From Escallonia rubra (Eukaryota > Streptophyta > Magnoliopsida > Escalloniales > Escalloniaceae): a DNA stretch of 64,000 bases. Positions 9,451 through 22,960 of this stretch are shown here, one piece after another. How positions within the stretch are numbered: the first letter of the stretch is position 1; every line of letters starts with the position of its first letter. A model generated the notes under the pieces. It was not told the DNA's origin and did no database searches. It saw only the letters and a list, made by a program, of their open reading frames with translations. The DNA is taken from assembly GCA_033065855.1 (NCBI GenBank), contig JAVXUO010000158.1:62001-126000 (forward strand), given 5' to 3'. Position numbers and translations under genes: made by a program.

Positions 9451-12400
9451 TTAGTAGATGTCTTGCCAGATGTCATGTGATTGGTTGGAAGATCGGCCTT
9501 GAGAACCAAGGTAGTGCCCACCATTTGAACTTTGCTGCTGAAAATTTTGCAGGCTACCTATCTGAGAGTGATAAGCATTCGAGGATTGTAAGTAACCATA
9601 GTGCTGCGAATCCGGTAGACCTTGCTGATATCTGGCCAGTGGCTGATTTCGTCCCTGAAGGCTGTTCATGCTGTCTCGAACGGCAGGTATTGTTCTTGAA
9701 ACGGCCCCATGAACCCACAAACCAGGACTGTCATTCTGGTAGCACAACATCAGAACGATCCATAATAAGTTAAATGTAGTTTAACAAAAACAGAAATTAG
9801 CAACTTCATGGATATATATGGTAAGGAAATCAGAAACGAGGGTAGAGGGTGTCTCAGAAAGCTGCAACTGTTTCCAACAAGAACCTTAAAAGTAAGAACT
9901 TGGCAATATTTCAAATTGGAAATTAGGATATTCCCAAGTTCACTTTTGCCATCACACACTCTTAACCATGACTGTAAAGCCTGATAGCCATCAGAAAATT
10001 TTTGGCAATGTCAACAGCACACATAAATAGATCACTTCAAGGGTATATACAAAACGGAGTTTTACCTGATAACCATTTCTGTCGTCATATCTAGACCTTG
10101 AAAAATCATCATAGACAAAACTAGTGCTTTCAGGGGAACTGAAGCGTCTCTGCAGAAAACCCTGTCTAGAACCATCATATCCATAGGTATTATCGGCATA
10201 TTGAGGCAAGCTGCTCAAATTTTCGTACTTGGGGAGGTTGTAATTCTTGACACCAGTCTGTACTGCTGCTAAGTATCGATGATATGAATTGCTAAGTTGG
10301 TGTGCTTGCGAAAGAGTGACATCCTGAGGCAGGGAAGAGTAGCCAAACATGTCACCACGACGCGCCGAAGCAAGAGAAGATTGAGCAGAACGGTTCACCC
10401 TAAGGTGCTGAGGAACTGCAGTGCGAGGCAAGACCTGTGGAGTTGGCAAAGGTCTGGATACAGTGCCTGTTGGTTTCAGAACCTGCAGGAGTTCAATAAT
10501 GCACACTTACATCATAAGAAACGAACTACATTAAGCTTAACAATTTGAAACCGTAATTCTTTGCATAAAAACTATAAAATGCATAGCTGACCCAACTGCC
10601 AAAGAAAATTTAGCAAAAATTGAGATCACGCATATCCAAATCCACCTCACATTTATTGGAAATGTTTACTACATTGACCTTAAAACATCAAAATATTAAT
10701 TCTCTAGATAAGAAGTACAAAATGCATAAACGACCAAACTGTCAACACATGTATTAAGCAGCAATTAAGATCACATATATCCACCGACCACCCACATGAC
10801 TCGGAAATAGATACTACCCCCTAAATTGTAACAGTTATTTGAAGGTGAATATTCAAGTCCAATCTACTTTTCCTACAATATATTTGACTCTACAGCTGGT
10901 CTGTTCCTAATCTTTATGTGCTTCTTTGGTCAAGTATGACATGCCCGCTTTAAGGCCCTGTTGTTCAGTGTCCTGGAACTGACACATATCAAGCCATGTA
11001 AACAAATATAAGGCTTTTCATGTTAGACCAAATACCGAGTCCAGTATTTCTACACTCCCTATTTAAAGTGATTAAAAGTAACAGTTTCAAATCCTTACTT
11101 TCCCAATGTCCCCTCTAAAAATGGGGTAAGAGGCAGGGAAGGGGGAATTGGAGAACATCTTGGGGAAGATACATATAGTGATTACAATTTGTGATTCGGA
11201 AAACAAGCTTCTACTGACTAGTAAAAATGCCACTAAAGATCCAAGGATAATTGCAAAGTTTGCCTGAATACCTCAGGCATGGAAAAAGAACAGCTGAAAT
11301 TTATTACTATCGAGAAAAACAGGAGTGAAAAATCAATAAACAAACTGAAAGTAAAGCAACGAAGATCTGAGGATGGCACTGTAAGTGGTCTTCTTACCTC
11401 TGGGACTGAAAAAGCTGACATTGGACTGCTAACAGATAAGGGAGTACGTTTTGAAAAAATCGACTCCTTTGCAAGCGAGGGTAGAAAAGGAATATCAGAC
11501 TCTTCAACAGGATGAATAGCAGATGCCATAAGTTCACCAGGTAGACAATTTGAAATCGTATTCTGCAAAACAGATATCAAAATCACAAAAAATACTCACG
11601 CAAAATTATACTGCCTCGGGGATTATGACAATAAGAGGTAATAAACATAACGAAATGCAGCATAATTCACAATGAACACAGCACCGACGACATGCTGATA
11701 ACAAAAGCACCGAGTTCTGACTATCTGGCCTCTCCTTTTGACTCGAGGTAAATAAAGATAGACATAAAGTTATTCCCCATCACATACATTTTAGGGTAAG
11801 CTTTGGAGTGGGTACCCAGTTAAATCATCCATGTACTTAGACCACTTGAAAAATGTTTGGCCATGAATGAGGGTACTGCATTGGATGCTTTTCACAAAAG
11901 CACTCAAGAAATAAAACAAACAAGAAGAACGGACCTCCCACTTCCCCAACCTTTTCTCATCAATTTATTGCTTGCCAAAGACTAGTTTTCCTTAGAAAAG
12001 ATGAGATTATTTTACTGAAATTTTGTATTCCTTCAATTTATGGCTCGTAATAGATTCATAGTGGCCCTTGGCGAACGGAAAGGTTGCTCCAATGTGACAT
12101 GGAACCAGGCCTCTCCAAAAATGTGGGGTAAGACCCCAGCATGGTAAGAGCCTCATGCACTAGGCTGCGTCTCTAGTAGACTGCTTATTCTGCCAAAGAG
12201 AAGTTACTTCTGAAAAAGGTTTTGCAAATCCAGGCTAACTCAAACTCAAGTCAAAACAGATGGAGGCAGTCGATATAACCATATCCAAACACATGTCCTG
12301 AACTAAGTTACTAGCAGTAAAACGTGTATATATTTCAAAATCACAAATTTCACATAATTGCACTACGCTGCTAAGCTAACACTGTGGGCAATTTGTTCAG

Positions 12401-15400
12401 CTTATGTCACTATCGTGGAGACTTGATGAGTCAGTACTGTTACCATTTCTCCAGGAAAAGGTGAGAGATTTCTCATCTGCTGTTTCTCCTGTGCACAAGA
12501 TACTGCAGAATTCGGCTTCTCACTGTTTTCAAGTTTGTAATCAGATAGATACGAGGAAAACATATAATGGTGTCCATTAGTGGCTTCGAGGTTACTGTGG
12601 TCTTGAAAGTCTGGCGTTGGAGACGAAGGCAGTTCAGGGTTTCCACTATTGACAGCTGCTCTATGAGCACCAGACAGAGATATTAAATGATGGTCTTCAT
12701 AGTCGTTGCACTCAATTCTACTGCAGAGGAGAATATTCACAGAGATTATAATCAAATAGAGAAAGATCAATGCCATATGAAAAAAGGGAACATGCCTTGC
12801 ATCCAAATGCCCAACTGATGACCCATTTGTTCCAAAGCCACTTCCCAAGGGTTCAAAGGAAGAACCCGTAGCAGACCTATATGTACCAAAACTCAAACGC
12901 GAACAATCAGCACTTGAGACTTTTAGATGATCAGGAATTACTAGTACACAGGCATCGTTTTTAGGATGAACCACTAACTCCTCCTGCAAAGTTACTCGTT
13001 TCATATCTGCAGCAGCCAGTGACACTGCTTCACACACATCGGTGAAAGGTGCAGTATGGTTTTGAAATACATAATGTGAGCAACCACCCGCCCCTGGAAT
13101 TTAAAGACATCTAAAATAAGAATTACAGAAAAAATGAATAAAACAAGGACCTTAGAAAAGCAAAGCATTTCTCCTCAGCATGACATCATAACACAACATA
13201 AAGAATATGCTGAACGTGTGAACTTGTTGCAAGCAAGAACATTTTGAAGGCAAAAAGAAATCCGTAAAGGGTGCCCAGTAGTTGTTTTGCTAAATGAACC
13301 ACGTCTATTTCCCAGGTACCCTTGACCATCTATACTAGAGGCTACACGTCATTAAGTAAAGCAAGAATTTATGCCGGTGCGTCTCCTGAAGGCACCACAT
13401 AATTTAACAGTGGAGCATTTAAGAACTCTACGATGCCTCCTGGAAGTATGAGACAGTATCCAGAAGATCCAATGACATTCATACACATGATGTGTATGTG
13501 CGTGTTTGCGTAGTATAACTTTATTAGAGATATAAACACCCACCTCTATTTGGATAAGTAGATATCAACATTGACAACATCAAATACAACGCCTCCTCGC
13601 AAGCACATCAAAGTGAGAGTCGTTTCTTAGTGTAAAATTCCGACTAAATTCTAGATCATAAAGGAAAAATGTCAACTTTAAAAAACTCATTATTCCATGT
13701 TCTCAAAAGACAAACATTAATGTACCTCCAGTAGTATATAGTTAGTCAATTAAATTCCTATTTCAACGGATTGCAAGAAGAGAATAATTGCTACTTGGTG
13801 ATCCTGTTCCAAAACATTTTAGTACAAGTGTAGCTTTCAAACATGAAGGAACTTATCAAAGGCTACAAAAGAATCTGTAGCTTCCAAGTACTCTTAACAT
13901 GAGGTGGTGGACTAATAGAAACATTGGTAGAGACTGGAGAGACAGTTCTCTTATTTTTAAGGATGCCTTCCACGTATATCGTTCAACACCGTGCACTGCG
14001 GAACAACCTAAGTAGCAAGGACATGAACACCGTGTCCGAAACCGACAAGGAAAGCGGACACAAGATGTGCATATATGTTTGATCTACTTACTGTAGTCCA
14101 ATTTAGAAACATTCACTTTACAAAAGGAGCAGCAGCATAAAACCCGTATAAGGGGAGTAGTAAAGGAAAGAAAGTAGCAGTAAAAGAAAGAGAAGCAGGA
14201 AACAAAAGAAGCAGAAATCAGAATGCTGAAAAAGCAGAATCGGAACTATCTCTCTCCCCTTCTCTATCTGTCTCTCTCTCTCCCCCTCTCTCTCTCGATC
14301 TCTCTGTCAACTGACTGAGTAGCAGGTTAAAAGAAAATAGTTGCTCCCCTTTTAGTTCATTAAAAAACCCCAATCTTTTTCCCTAGAAATCCAGAATGAC
14401 CCCATCCGGCCGCTGCACGCCAGACAAGGCAGATAAATGCCAGAACTTGATTCTCTCCAAGAGAGGTTCTATCTTATGGTTTGGTATCCGGGTGCCAACC
14501 GCACTGAAGCACCATCGAACACACCCTTTTTCTTTTCTGTATATTTCACATGTTCTCCATTCCAGCCTAAGGCAAATGTATGAATCACGACAACCAACTA
14601 CAATTAGATTTGGTAATTCCTAACTTGTAGCCAGTTACATAGACATACAATGCGTCCATGCTTTATAGGGAACAACATATCTCACTCACCACCATACGAC
14701 TAAATTACGAATGGAACACCCCATCATCCTACCAATAAAACTGCAATGTACTTTCCGCCTTCGATTTCCTCGATTTCTGGAGAACTTACACGAAGGCTGA
14801 AAGAGAGTAACCAAATAATTTAGCTTCCCCAGTCTAGCTACACCATAGGACTGGAAATGAGAAGACACAAGGTAAAAAACACATAATTCAGGGAATTGCC
14901 TAATAAGTTGAAAAAAGAGGATGGTTATAATTTGGTAAGCTAGAAAAAGAATCAAGAGGTACAGTTTAACAAAAGAGCTTAGGGACACAAACGAGAGAGA
15001 GAGAGAGAGAGACTCCCTTAACGTTATAGAAAAAGAATGCATTGATGAGCGGGTAGGTGAAGTGGTTGATAGAGACATAACTTTTTGATGAATAGTTGCA
15101 CGCGATAAGTTAATGCATTCCCTTCGTATAAGTTTCTCAGTCTAGTATAACTACTAGTAGGCCTAAATCAAGGTCTCTGTAGGCATGAATAGTGGAAATT
15201 TTACAAGACTAATGCAATATAAGATTTAAAAGAAAGATATGTAATCCATCAGGACAAAGATATAAAGGCATTTCCAAATGGATATAGATAATTGATACTG
15301 CTACACTCTATAAACCTGTTTTATGAAGTAAAGCCAAATAAGCATCCACAATTTTGTTGTTTTTATTAATTCACTGGTTCAAGACTGGAGCTGTTCCTTG

Positions 15401-17270
15401 AGGTGAAACTGCACCAGACACAGCCTACCTACAGCTGGAAAAGGCACTTTTTGAACTGTAAAATTCAGCTCCATTTATAGGTATAGCTACCAACTAGTAT
15501 TTATATTTAAAGGCAGATGCAGCACAGATGTGTGGGACAATCAGATTTCAGAGAGCAGGTAACCAGGATAATTTACAAATAATAGAAAGTAAAACAAGAA
15601 TTCTTCCATGCCAAACTCATCACCCCACCACGCCTTATCCCACTTTCTTTCAGTCTGATAATTGAAAAGAGCAAAGGAATATATGCATGTGCACTGTGCA
15701 TAATGAAACGACCTTAGAATTGCCTCTGAAATTACTATGCTCATAATGATACTCCAAAATATGTAGACGATAACGAAAATGTTGCTATGGCTTAGAAGAG
15801 TTACATCATTAACAGCATTTTCGTGATTTCATCCAATAACTATTTTTGGGGCTAATCCCAAAATTGTGCCCTCAACTTCTTTAGTACCCAACTTTGAAGG
15901 TGCGCCTAAGAAGTACCCAAGTTTGAAAAAATGGCCTAAATCAGTACCTCGACTGACGGACGACAGATGCCGTTAAAAAGTCCAAGGGGTTGGACTGTCA
16001 ATAACAAAAAAATATTTTTCAAAAACACGTGGCACTATCTTAACCGTTCAATTTTTTATCTTCCTTAATTAATCATTAAACTCTCTCTCTCTCACACACA
16101 CATCTCACCCTTCTATTTCTTGTCTCTCTCTCTTCATCTCACCCGTCTATTTCTTGTCTTGTGTTGATATAAACAGAGACTATTTTCCAGTGAATATCAC
16201 CCGCATTATTCATAGCAACAAAAATGTCAAGCTCCGGCCTCTAACTATTGATTCTCGACAAGGAATGCCAAGGAAGTTCTCTTCAGGCACAAGCTCACCA
16301 CTGAAGCTGCCATTCGAGCTAACATTACTACCGCCATTGCTGCCACCACCAACTCGCGCACCTTTCTCCACCGGAATCACGACGGCTATATTCCACACCT
16401 CCTACAACGCCCTTGCCTTCAACGTGACCGCACCGCGAAGAGCTATAGTCCCCACCACCATGAAAATTTAAATGTAAACATCTCCAACAATTAGAAGAAA
16501 CTCCAAAATTTCCAATGACAGATTCATCAATTAACACACAGCAATAAAAACAGCAACAATGCAACTAACTTGAAAGCTACCATAAACCAATCTCTAACTG
16601 ATTAATGTCTCGTTGATGGCAATGGTATACTGTCATTAATCATATCCACCCCCCACCCCTGACTGCCCTAAAGTAAGCAGCAATTCCAACCGGAGATGTT
16701 AAAACAAGGACAAGTTCCACAATTACCACAAAGCAACACTAGAAACACATGCAGAAAATTTCAGTATTATGGTGATCAAGCATATCTTTATAGAGTAAAT
16801 AACATAACGACCACGCCGGAATCCGGCCCACCCACGGCCACGCCGGCGGACTGTGTGTTGTCTGTGTTTGAGAGAGAGAGAGAAGATGGGGTGGGTGTGT
16901 GTGTGTGTTGTCAGAGAGAGAGAGAAAGGTGGGGTGGGTGTGTGGTTGTAACTGATGTGTATATATATAATATGTATATATGTGCGTGTATATAATATGC
17001 ATACGTGTGTGTGTGTGGGGGGGGGGGGATGTGATCAATTGCTCGCGTTGGTCTGGCCGTCCATCCATAGCGGATAGATGGACCAGATCGAAGGGATTCG
17101 CGGGCAAAAAGGGGGGCAGTATAGTAATTTCACCGTCCACCACATAATGTAGAGGACGGCGAAATTTACTTAAAAAAAATAGATCTGGCCCGTCCATCCG
17201 CAACGGATGGACGGCCAGATGGTGCTGGCAACTTACCTTAAGTTGCCAGTGCGTGCAGATCATCTCCCTA

Positions 17271-17302
<32 letters not shown>

Positions 17303-20300
17303 GTGAGAAAGAGTCAATAATCAATTTGCATTGGGAATGTAAAAAAGGACGGTCCACGTCACCACGTGGACAGACTTTATGGTTTTTTTCATAATGACAT
17401 TCTTACCCTTGGAACATTTTAACTGCATCCGTCGTTTGTCAGCCGAGGCACTAATTTGGGCCATTTTTTCAAATTGGATACTTCTTAGGCGCACCTTCAA
17501 AGTTGGGTACTAAAGCTATATTGGGGGTAAAGTTGTGGGCACAGTATTGGGATTAGCCCTTATTTTTATCATATAACGTCCAAAATTAATCCAAGCAACG
17601 TCGTTTTATGGTGCCATGCTGAAATAATTTTTGAGGCAAAACTATATCACGTAACTCGAATGAGATAGTAAATACATAGTATTTGAATATATACGGACGG
17701 GCAAGTAAAATATTACCTTCCTCGTGCCGGTACGAGCCACGGGAGCTAAAAGCCTGATAAGAGTCACTGCTGAAATAAGATGAACTACCATTCCCATCTA
17801 CAATGGTCTCTCTACTTGATGCAGGAACAGATCCAATGCGGTCGGTATTAGGATTTCCCACGTCAACATCGGTCTTGAATATGTGGCCACCATTTGACTG
17901 GCAACTTATAGACTGATTAGCTCTACCACTAGGAAAGTTGGTTTTGACTGCTATCTCAGTTTCTGATGCGAAGGATACATCTAAGACAGGTAACCCACTG
18001 GCTGAGGGCCACTCCTTGTCCGAAAAAGTCCGGCTAGCTGTTGAGCCAGGCTTACTGGTCATTTTAGCTTCTTCTAAAGGTGCAGAAACTTGGGTATTTA
18101 TATTTGCTAGGTTCTGTGCAGCTGTGTCAAAAGGAGAAGCAGTATCAGATGGCAAAGATAAAATGCTGGCAGCCCTGCCATGTGGTCCACCCATCTTCAC
18201 AACGTCAGCCATTGAAACATGACCAGTAGTCCCGAAGCAAGCACGTTGATCACCTGAAGGTTTGACTGATGAAGAGATGGCTTGGCCTGTTCCTCTTTTC
18301 TGTATCCTATTACTAGCAGCACTAGAATCACTGCAACAAACCATAGGTGATATGACACAAACAGAGCTTGAAAGGTGAAGTTTTCATAGAATTGCAGTAC
18401 CACTTCTAGAAAACATGAATGTGTAAAAATACAAAAGACAAAAGAAAAAAAGTAAATGGCCTGTTGAAACTACCACAACTTCTGATAGAAACAAAAAATG
18501 CACCTCAACAAGAAACAATGGTATCTTTTTCCCCAAAAAAAAAAAATATTCCAAGAGCATACAAGTGTGATATTATTACTTCAACAGCAGCACAAGCATT
18601 CCTCGTAGTAAAACAAGGATTGCAAACTGTTCCCCCATATCAGATATGTCCTATTACTTATTAACCCAACCTGTTACCAAATGGCAACGGAAGAGAACTT
18701 AACTTACCTTTGTTTTAACTTGAACAAACTCAATGGCAGCCATGGAAGTTGCAAGGCTGATGCAGAAGAAGCACTGCACAGATGAACTTTCCACAGAGCT
18801 CCTGACTGGATTAATAATGGTTTAAGTGGACATGTCAAATGTCAAGCAAAAATATTCTTCCACAAAAAGGCAAGAAACCTGTTGTTTATTAATATCAAGT
18901 GTTCTCCATAATATCTTGTGACTCTATTCGAGCGGGGTACTGATGTAACTGTGAAAATACGTTGTACTAATCATGAGTACAAGCAGTCAGCATGTAATAG
19001 CTGAAGGCCCTTGCACCAATGGTTACCAAGAGATACTTTGACTAAATACTAAACAAAACCAAAAGCTTGGCATTATGGATCTTAAATGCGTAAACTGAGC
19101 TCTTTGACAAAGTCACGCAAACGCACGTAAATTGACAAATAGCAATGAAAAAGATATCTTGGCGTATATGTATCGCTTGGGTTTTGAGGAGAAGGGGCAT
19201 GTTTAACTGTATCAAACTGATTGCCCTTCATAAGAAAGAAAGACCTTCCGGGTCATATCGTTCTTATCTAAGGTGTAATTCAAAAGTAAATCACAGTATG
19301 TTCTCTAAGCAAACATAAACATTTGAATGAGAAAATAAGAGGAATAAGCAGCATAACATAAACTGCAGACTTAAAACGTCAGTATCTGCAAAGCTCCAAA
19401 TAGACCTCTTAATGAGCTGCACTCCACTTTTAACTGTAAAACTAACCTAGGAGTCTGTTGAGGCAGATTACTTTCTTCTACACGATATGCAGAAGACGAA
19501 GCCACTGAAGGAACGAATGACCCATTATCCCGCTTGTCTGCAGGTTTAATAGATTCAGCATAAGCAATACAAGATCCATAAAATGAAATCTATATAAAAT
19601 GCTGAGTTCCAATATCAGTATCTAGTTGCATAAACTGGTCAGCTGTCAAAAATCGCACACCAATACGTAACATACCATAAGGGTTAACATTTAGCGGATT
19701 ACTGCTCGAAGCATTATGTTCACTGCCATCTCTTCCTCCAAGAGTTGAAGCACTACCATTGCGTCGACATACAGTTTCCTGTGTGTCATTGATCTGAAGG
19801 AATAGTAAGGACAGCATACTTAAGCAGTCATCTCATAGCGGGTGAGAGAGAGAACCATATCTAAATTGCCATAGATATCACAACAAAAAATTTTACCACT
19901 TTAATGTAAATAAACAGTGACTTTGAAACTGGAATAGAAACTGCTGACATCGTGATGAACGACATTAAATTATATATTCAGCTAAAATAAAAGCCAATAC
20001 AAAAGGTTCTAAGTCACACAACAGAACGAGTTATTTTAGATGCTTCCCATAAGTTACCTCTTTTCTTCTTTCACGTTTTCTCTTCACCTCATGAAACGTA
20101 TCTGCATAATTGCCAAAATCCGGAAAAATCAACTTTTAATTTACAGTTTCAAAATAGGCAGGTTCGCACAAAAAATTGTGAGAGGCCCAGAAAATGGGTT
20201 ATATGCCAAAAACATAACTACTATGCTAAGGCAATGGAAAATTCAAGACCGAACTGTACTGAAATGAAATTAAAAAAACCCCGTCCTTTTCCCTTTCTCC

Positions 20301-21075
20301 TTACTAGTGGGAACTCAAATCACACAGTATTATTTAGGTTTCCTGTTAGAAATATCTAGTAGCTATGGAAGCTGTGAAAACAATATTACCAATTTTCTTG
20401 ATACACATGCTCAAAATTATTTTAACTCGTCATTCAAAAAGCACAAGTATCGAATATAACAAGATCCCTGAAGAAAGACTAAACATGCCAATACATCACC
20501 ACAAAAAACCCATCAAAGAAAAGGGTTTCAGCAAAATCTTCTAAAGACAACAAACCCCAAAACAATATTAGTAGCAATCCGCACCATACAAATCCTGGAA
20601 AGCATATCAACATCAACACATAAAAACCCAGTTTTAAGGGAATGTTAGTAAGACAAGAAGCCAACTCCAAAACAGTAAAAAAAAATACCAAGAATCCACA
20701 GTACACAAATACTGGAAAACATATCAAAGCATAAAACCCACCGGAAACAGGGGTTTTTGTGAATGTGGGTTACACAACAAACGGCGAAAACCCTTTAAAA
20801 AGAAAGAAAAATTACCAAGAACCCACGTCATAAAACCCCCAAGAACAAGCACTACAGACGACGATTCTTTGATACGAAAAAAGGGCTTCTGGAAAACGAA
20901 AACCTTGAGAGAGAAGCCTCTGGACGGCGTCATTTGGGTCCATATTACACTCTTTGAGCATAGAGTAGATCTCCTGTTCGGAACAGTCCACAATCTCCTT
21001 CATACCTTCCACCGTCTCCCGGCACCCCGCCGGTATCACCGCCGCCGCCGCGCCGCCGTGACTCTTTCCCCCCAT
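9451..21075 (-). CDS. GBF-interacting protein 1-like (GIP1_N/DUF1296) gene, 11 exons, 848 aa
   Basis: GIP1 family proteins carry an N-terminal UBA-like GIP1_N domain and were found as partners that aid DNA binding of G-box bZIP factors. Exons on the minus strand: 21075-20904, 20101-20058, 19793-19676, 19537-19447, 18773-18708, 18330-17717, 13093-12796, 12720-12444, 11562-11398, 10482-10066, 9735-9451. They sum to 2547 nt (849 codons with stop), and every junction keeps phase. Visible markers are IPAGCRETVEGMKEIVDCSE and MLKECNMDPNDAVQRLLSQ joined across intron 1 to DTFHEVKRKRERRKE, then GHVSMADVVKMGGPHGRA, VLVIPDHLKVSSADC and LWVHGAVSRTIPAV. The rest is Ser/Gln-rich and probably disordered. 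Intron 7 uses a GC donor (12795). Intron 6 is 4.6 kb because of a transposon. Exon 5 (66 nt) is the least certain. Confidence 0.87.
12721..12795 (-). other. GC-AG intron (intron 7 of the GIP1-like gene)
   Basis: The donor reads CAAG|GCATGT and the acceptor CTCTGCAG, giving a 75-nt intron. Splicing here joins GHLDA to a Ser codon and then RIECNDYEDH and keeps phase. No GT in the right place gives an equally good junction. GC-AG introns make up about one percent of plant introns. Confidence 0.6.
14255..14310. repeat. CT-rich microsatellite in intron 6 of the GIP1-like gene
   Basis: Interrupted TCTCTC runs span the segment. A GA run of similar character lies at 14995-15012 in the same intron. 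Confidence 0.8.
15849..17559. mobile_element. Non-autonomous Mutator-like element in intron 6
   Basis: The two ends are inverted repeats of about 130 bp, starting GGGCTAATCCC and sharing AGTACCCAACTTTGAAGG, TGCGCCTAAGAAGTA and GAAAAAATGGCC. The flanks CTATTTTTG (15840-15848) and TTATTTTTA (17560-17568) fit a 9-bp target duplication with two transitions, which with the long TIRs points to the Mutator superfamily. The interior has CT and GA microsatellites and a hairpin-rich MITE relative, and no transposase. It lies between exons 6 and 7 of the GIP1-like gene and explains much of that intron's length. Confidence 0.75.
17026..17271 (-). mobile_element. Diverged member of the multi-hairpin MITE family, nested in the Mutator-like element
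   Basis: Read on the minus strand it shows the same three hairpins in the same order as the copies near 51.6, 52.9 and 58.6 kb. These are an inverted pair around CTGGCAACTT / AAGTTGCCAG, an inverted pair GATCTGGCCGTCCATC / GATGGACGGGCCAGATC, and CCGTCCTCTACA / TGTGGTGGACGG. G runs and a TG/TA microsatellite flank it. Divergence is much higher than between the other copies. Confidence 0.55.
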
Positions 21076-21619
21076 TTTCTTTCTATGTCTAAATGCCGCC
21101 GCTAAAACACTGTTTTCGTCTCTACAAATAAAAACCTTGCTCTTTCTGGTGTGTGGAAGTGGGGATTGCGTGTGTTTGTGGCGTGGAGGGTGAGAGAGTG
21201 AGAGGGGGAGGAATTTATATTGTTGTGGAGTGAGTGAGTGAGTGAGCGAGTGGGGGAGGGGGGTTTTGGTCCTTCAGAATTTTGAAGATTTTGACGTATG
21301 TAAGGGCCGTTCGACACGAATTTTTTTTGCTCTTTTTTTTTTAAATTTTAAAAATTAGAAAAAAAAAGTTTCAACTTTTCGGATTAGTCCTCCTCGGAGT
21401 GCAATAAAGATAATCAAAGGCTTAGTCCTCCTCGGAGTGCAATAAAGGCTTTGATTAGGGTCTTTGAAGGTTCAATGAAAAGATAAAGAATAAGAAAGGC
21501 CCCTTTGGAATTTAATTTATGGGGATAAAAGAAAAGCAGTTATAGGAAGAGTTAAATTGCAGTGCAAGTAGAATCAAATGGAGAGATTTTACTTAACTTT
21601 TTTCCTTTTTTAGGTATGT

Positions 21620-22960
21620 TATAATCTTTGTCACTTGGACCGAATTTTTAAAAGGATAACATCGCTAAAATCTTAGGCATGAATTACAGCTAACGACCGT
21701 GTGGATTTGTATTTTGTAATCATATTACTTGTGTCCGTTGACCATACGGAACGGTAATGACGTTAATTATTTTGAGAAAGACATAATCATCCTCTGGTCT
21801 TTTTTCTCACCTATGTCTCTCTCTCTCCATACTCAAATCACACTGTCGTCTCTCTTATAAATCTGCCACCTTCAACTCCAACCGCCACCATGGCATCACC
21901 CCAATGCCATGCCAACATCAGCCAAATCCACCAAAGAGTCAAAAATCTACATATATATGCCCACACTAGCAAACAAATTCACAATTGATACTTACGATAT
22001 CCTCTAACACGCAACAACCACTACTGCACCATTCAACCGTCACCGGCCACCACGACACCACCACTCCACCAGTCGCACCACTCACCACCAAAACAATACC
22101 TAATTTATAAAAATTAGAACTAAAACAAAGAAGAAAGGAAAAGAAGAAAAAAATCCACCGGACTCGTAATTTCCACTGGGCATAATCCCAAATGCAATTT
22201 TGAGCTTACATATGGTGGATAGAGATAGAATTAAATAATTGACGCTGGTGGTGGGTGGGGTTTGGCTCTAGTGGTGGGCAGGGTGGTGAATTATGGTGGT
22301 GAGTGGCAAAATTGGTGATGGATGATTGAGGAGGAGGTGGTGGTGATGGTAGTGGATTGGGCAATTAGGGCAATTGGTTTCGGGTTGAAGTTGTTGTTGT
22401 GGTGGTGGGGCTAGGTTACTATTGTGGCTGTGGCGGTGTTGGGGTGGTGAGTGGGGGGGTTGATTGTGGTGGTTAATGGTGTAATTGATGGTGGATTGAG
22501 GTTGTGTTGTGGTCGTGAGTGGACCAATTTATGGTGTGTGGGTGATAGGGGCAATTAGTGATGAGTTGGCATTGTTGTGATGGTGGATTGGGCAATAATG
22601 GCGGGTTGCAATTGTGACTGTGCCGAGATGTGGTGGTCGGCGGGGGGATAAGGTGGTGGCTGAGGCTGCAATGGTGTTAAGGTATTTGGTGTCAAAATAT
22701 AAATGTATACCTATTTAAAGATGTATATATGTACTTAAGTGTAGTATTGTTGTTCTTGTAAGTAAGAAATGGTTATGTCAACCAAAATCATTAGTTAGGA
22801 TCATGAAAGGCTAAAGTTGAGGGAATGAGATACAATTTTTTACATTTGGATACAATTTCCAATTTGCTGAAACTCTTTCTTTGATTGTAATTTACCCCAA
22901 AGTCAGGAGTTTAATGATATTATCTTTTTCTTTTTTAGAATATCATTATAATGTCACTTA
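21620..22960. mobile_element. Decayed Mutator-like element with weak terminal inverted repeats
   Basis: Left sequence near 21650-21705 (AAAAGGATAACATC, then GAATTACAGCTAA) resembles the reverse complement of 22890-22945 (AAAAGATAATATCATTAAA, then AAATTACAATCAAAG). The interior has a CT microsatellite, CCACCATGGC-type leader sequence and long GGTGGTGG-rich tracts (22220-22690), the same composition as other Mutator-like elements in this window. No transposase is seen. Boundaries are approximate and no target duplication was identified. Confidence 0.4.

Noticed and set aside
17586..18344. 252-aa frame as a separate gene
   Set aside because: It is exon 6 of the GIP1-like gene (18330-17717) extended into introns. 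Splice sites and phase fit the longer model.
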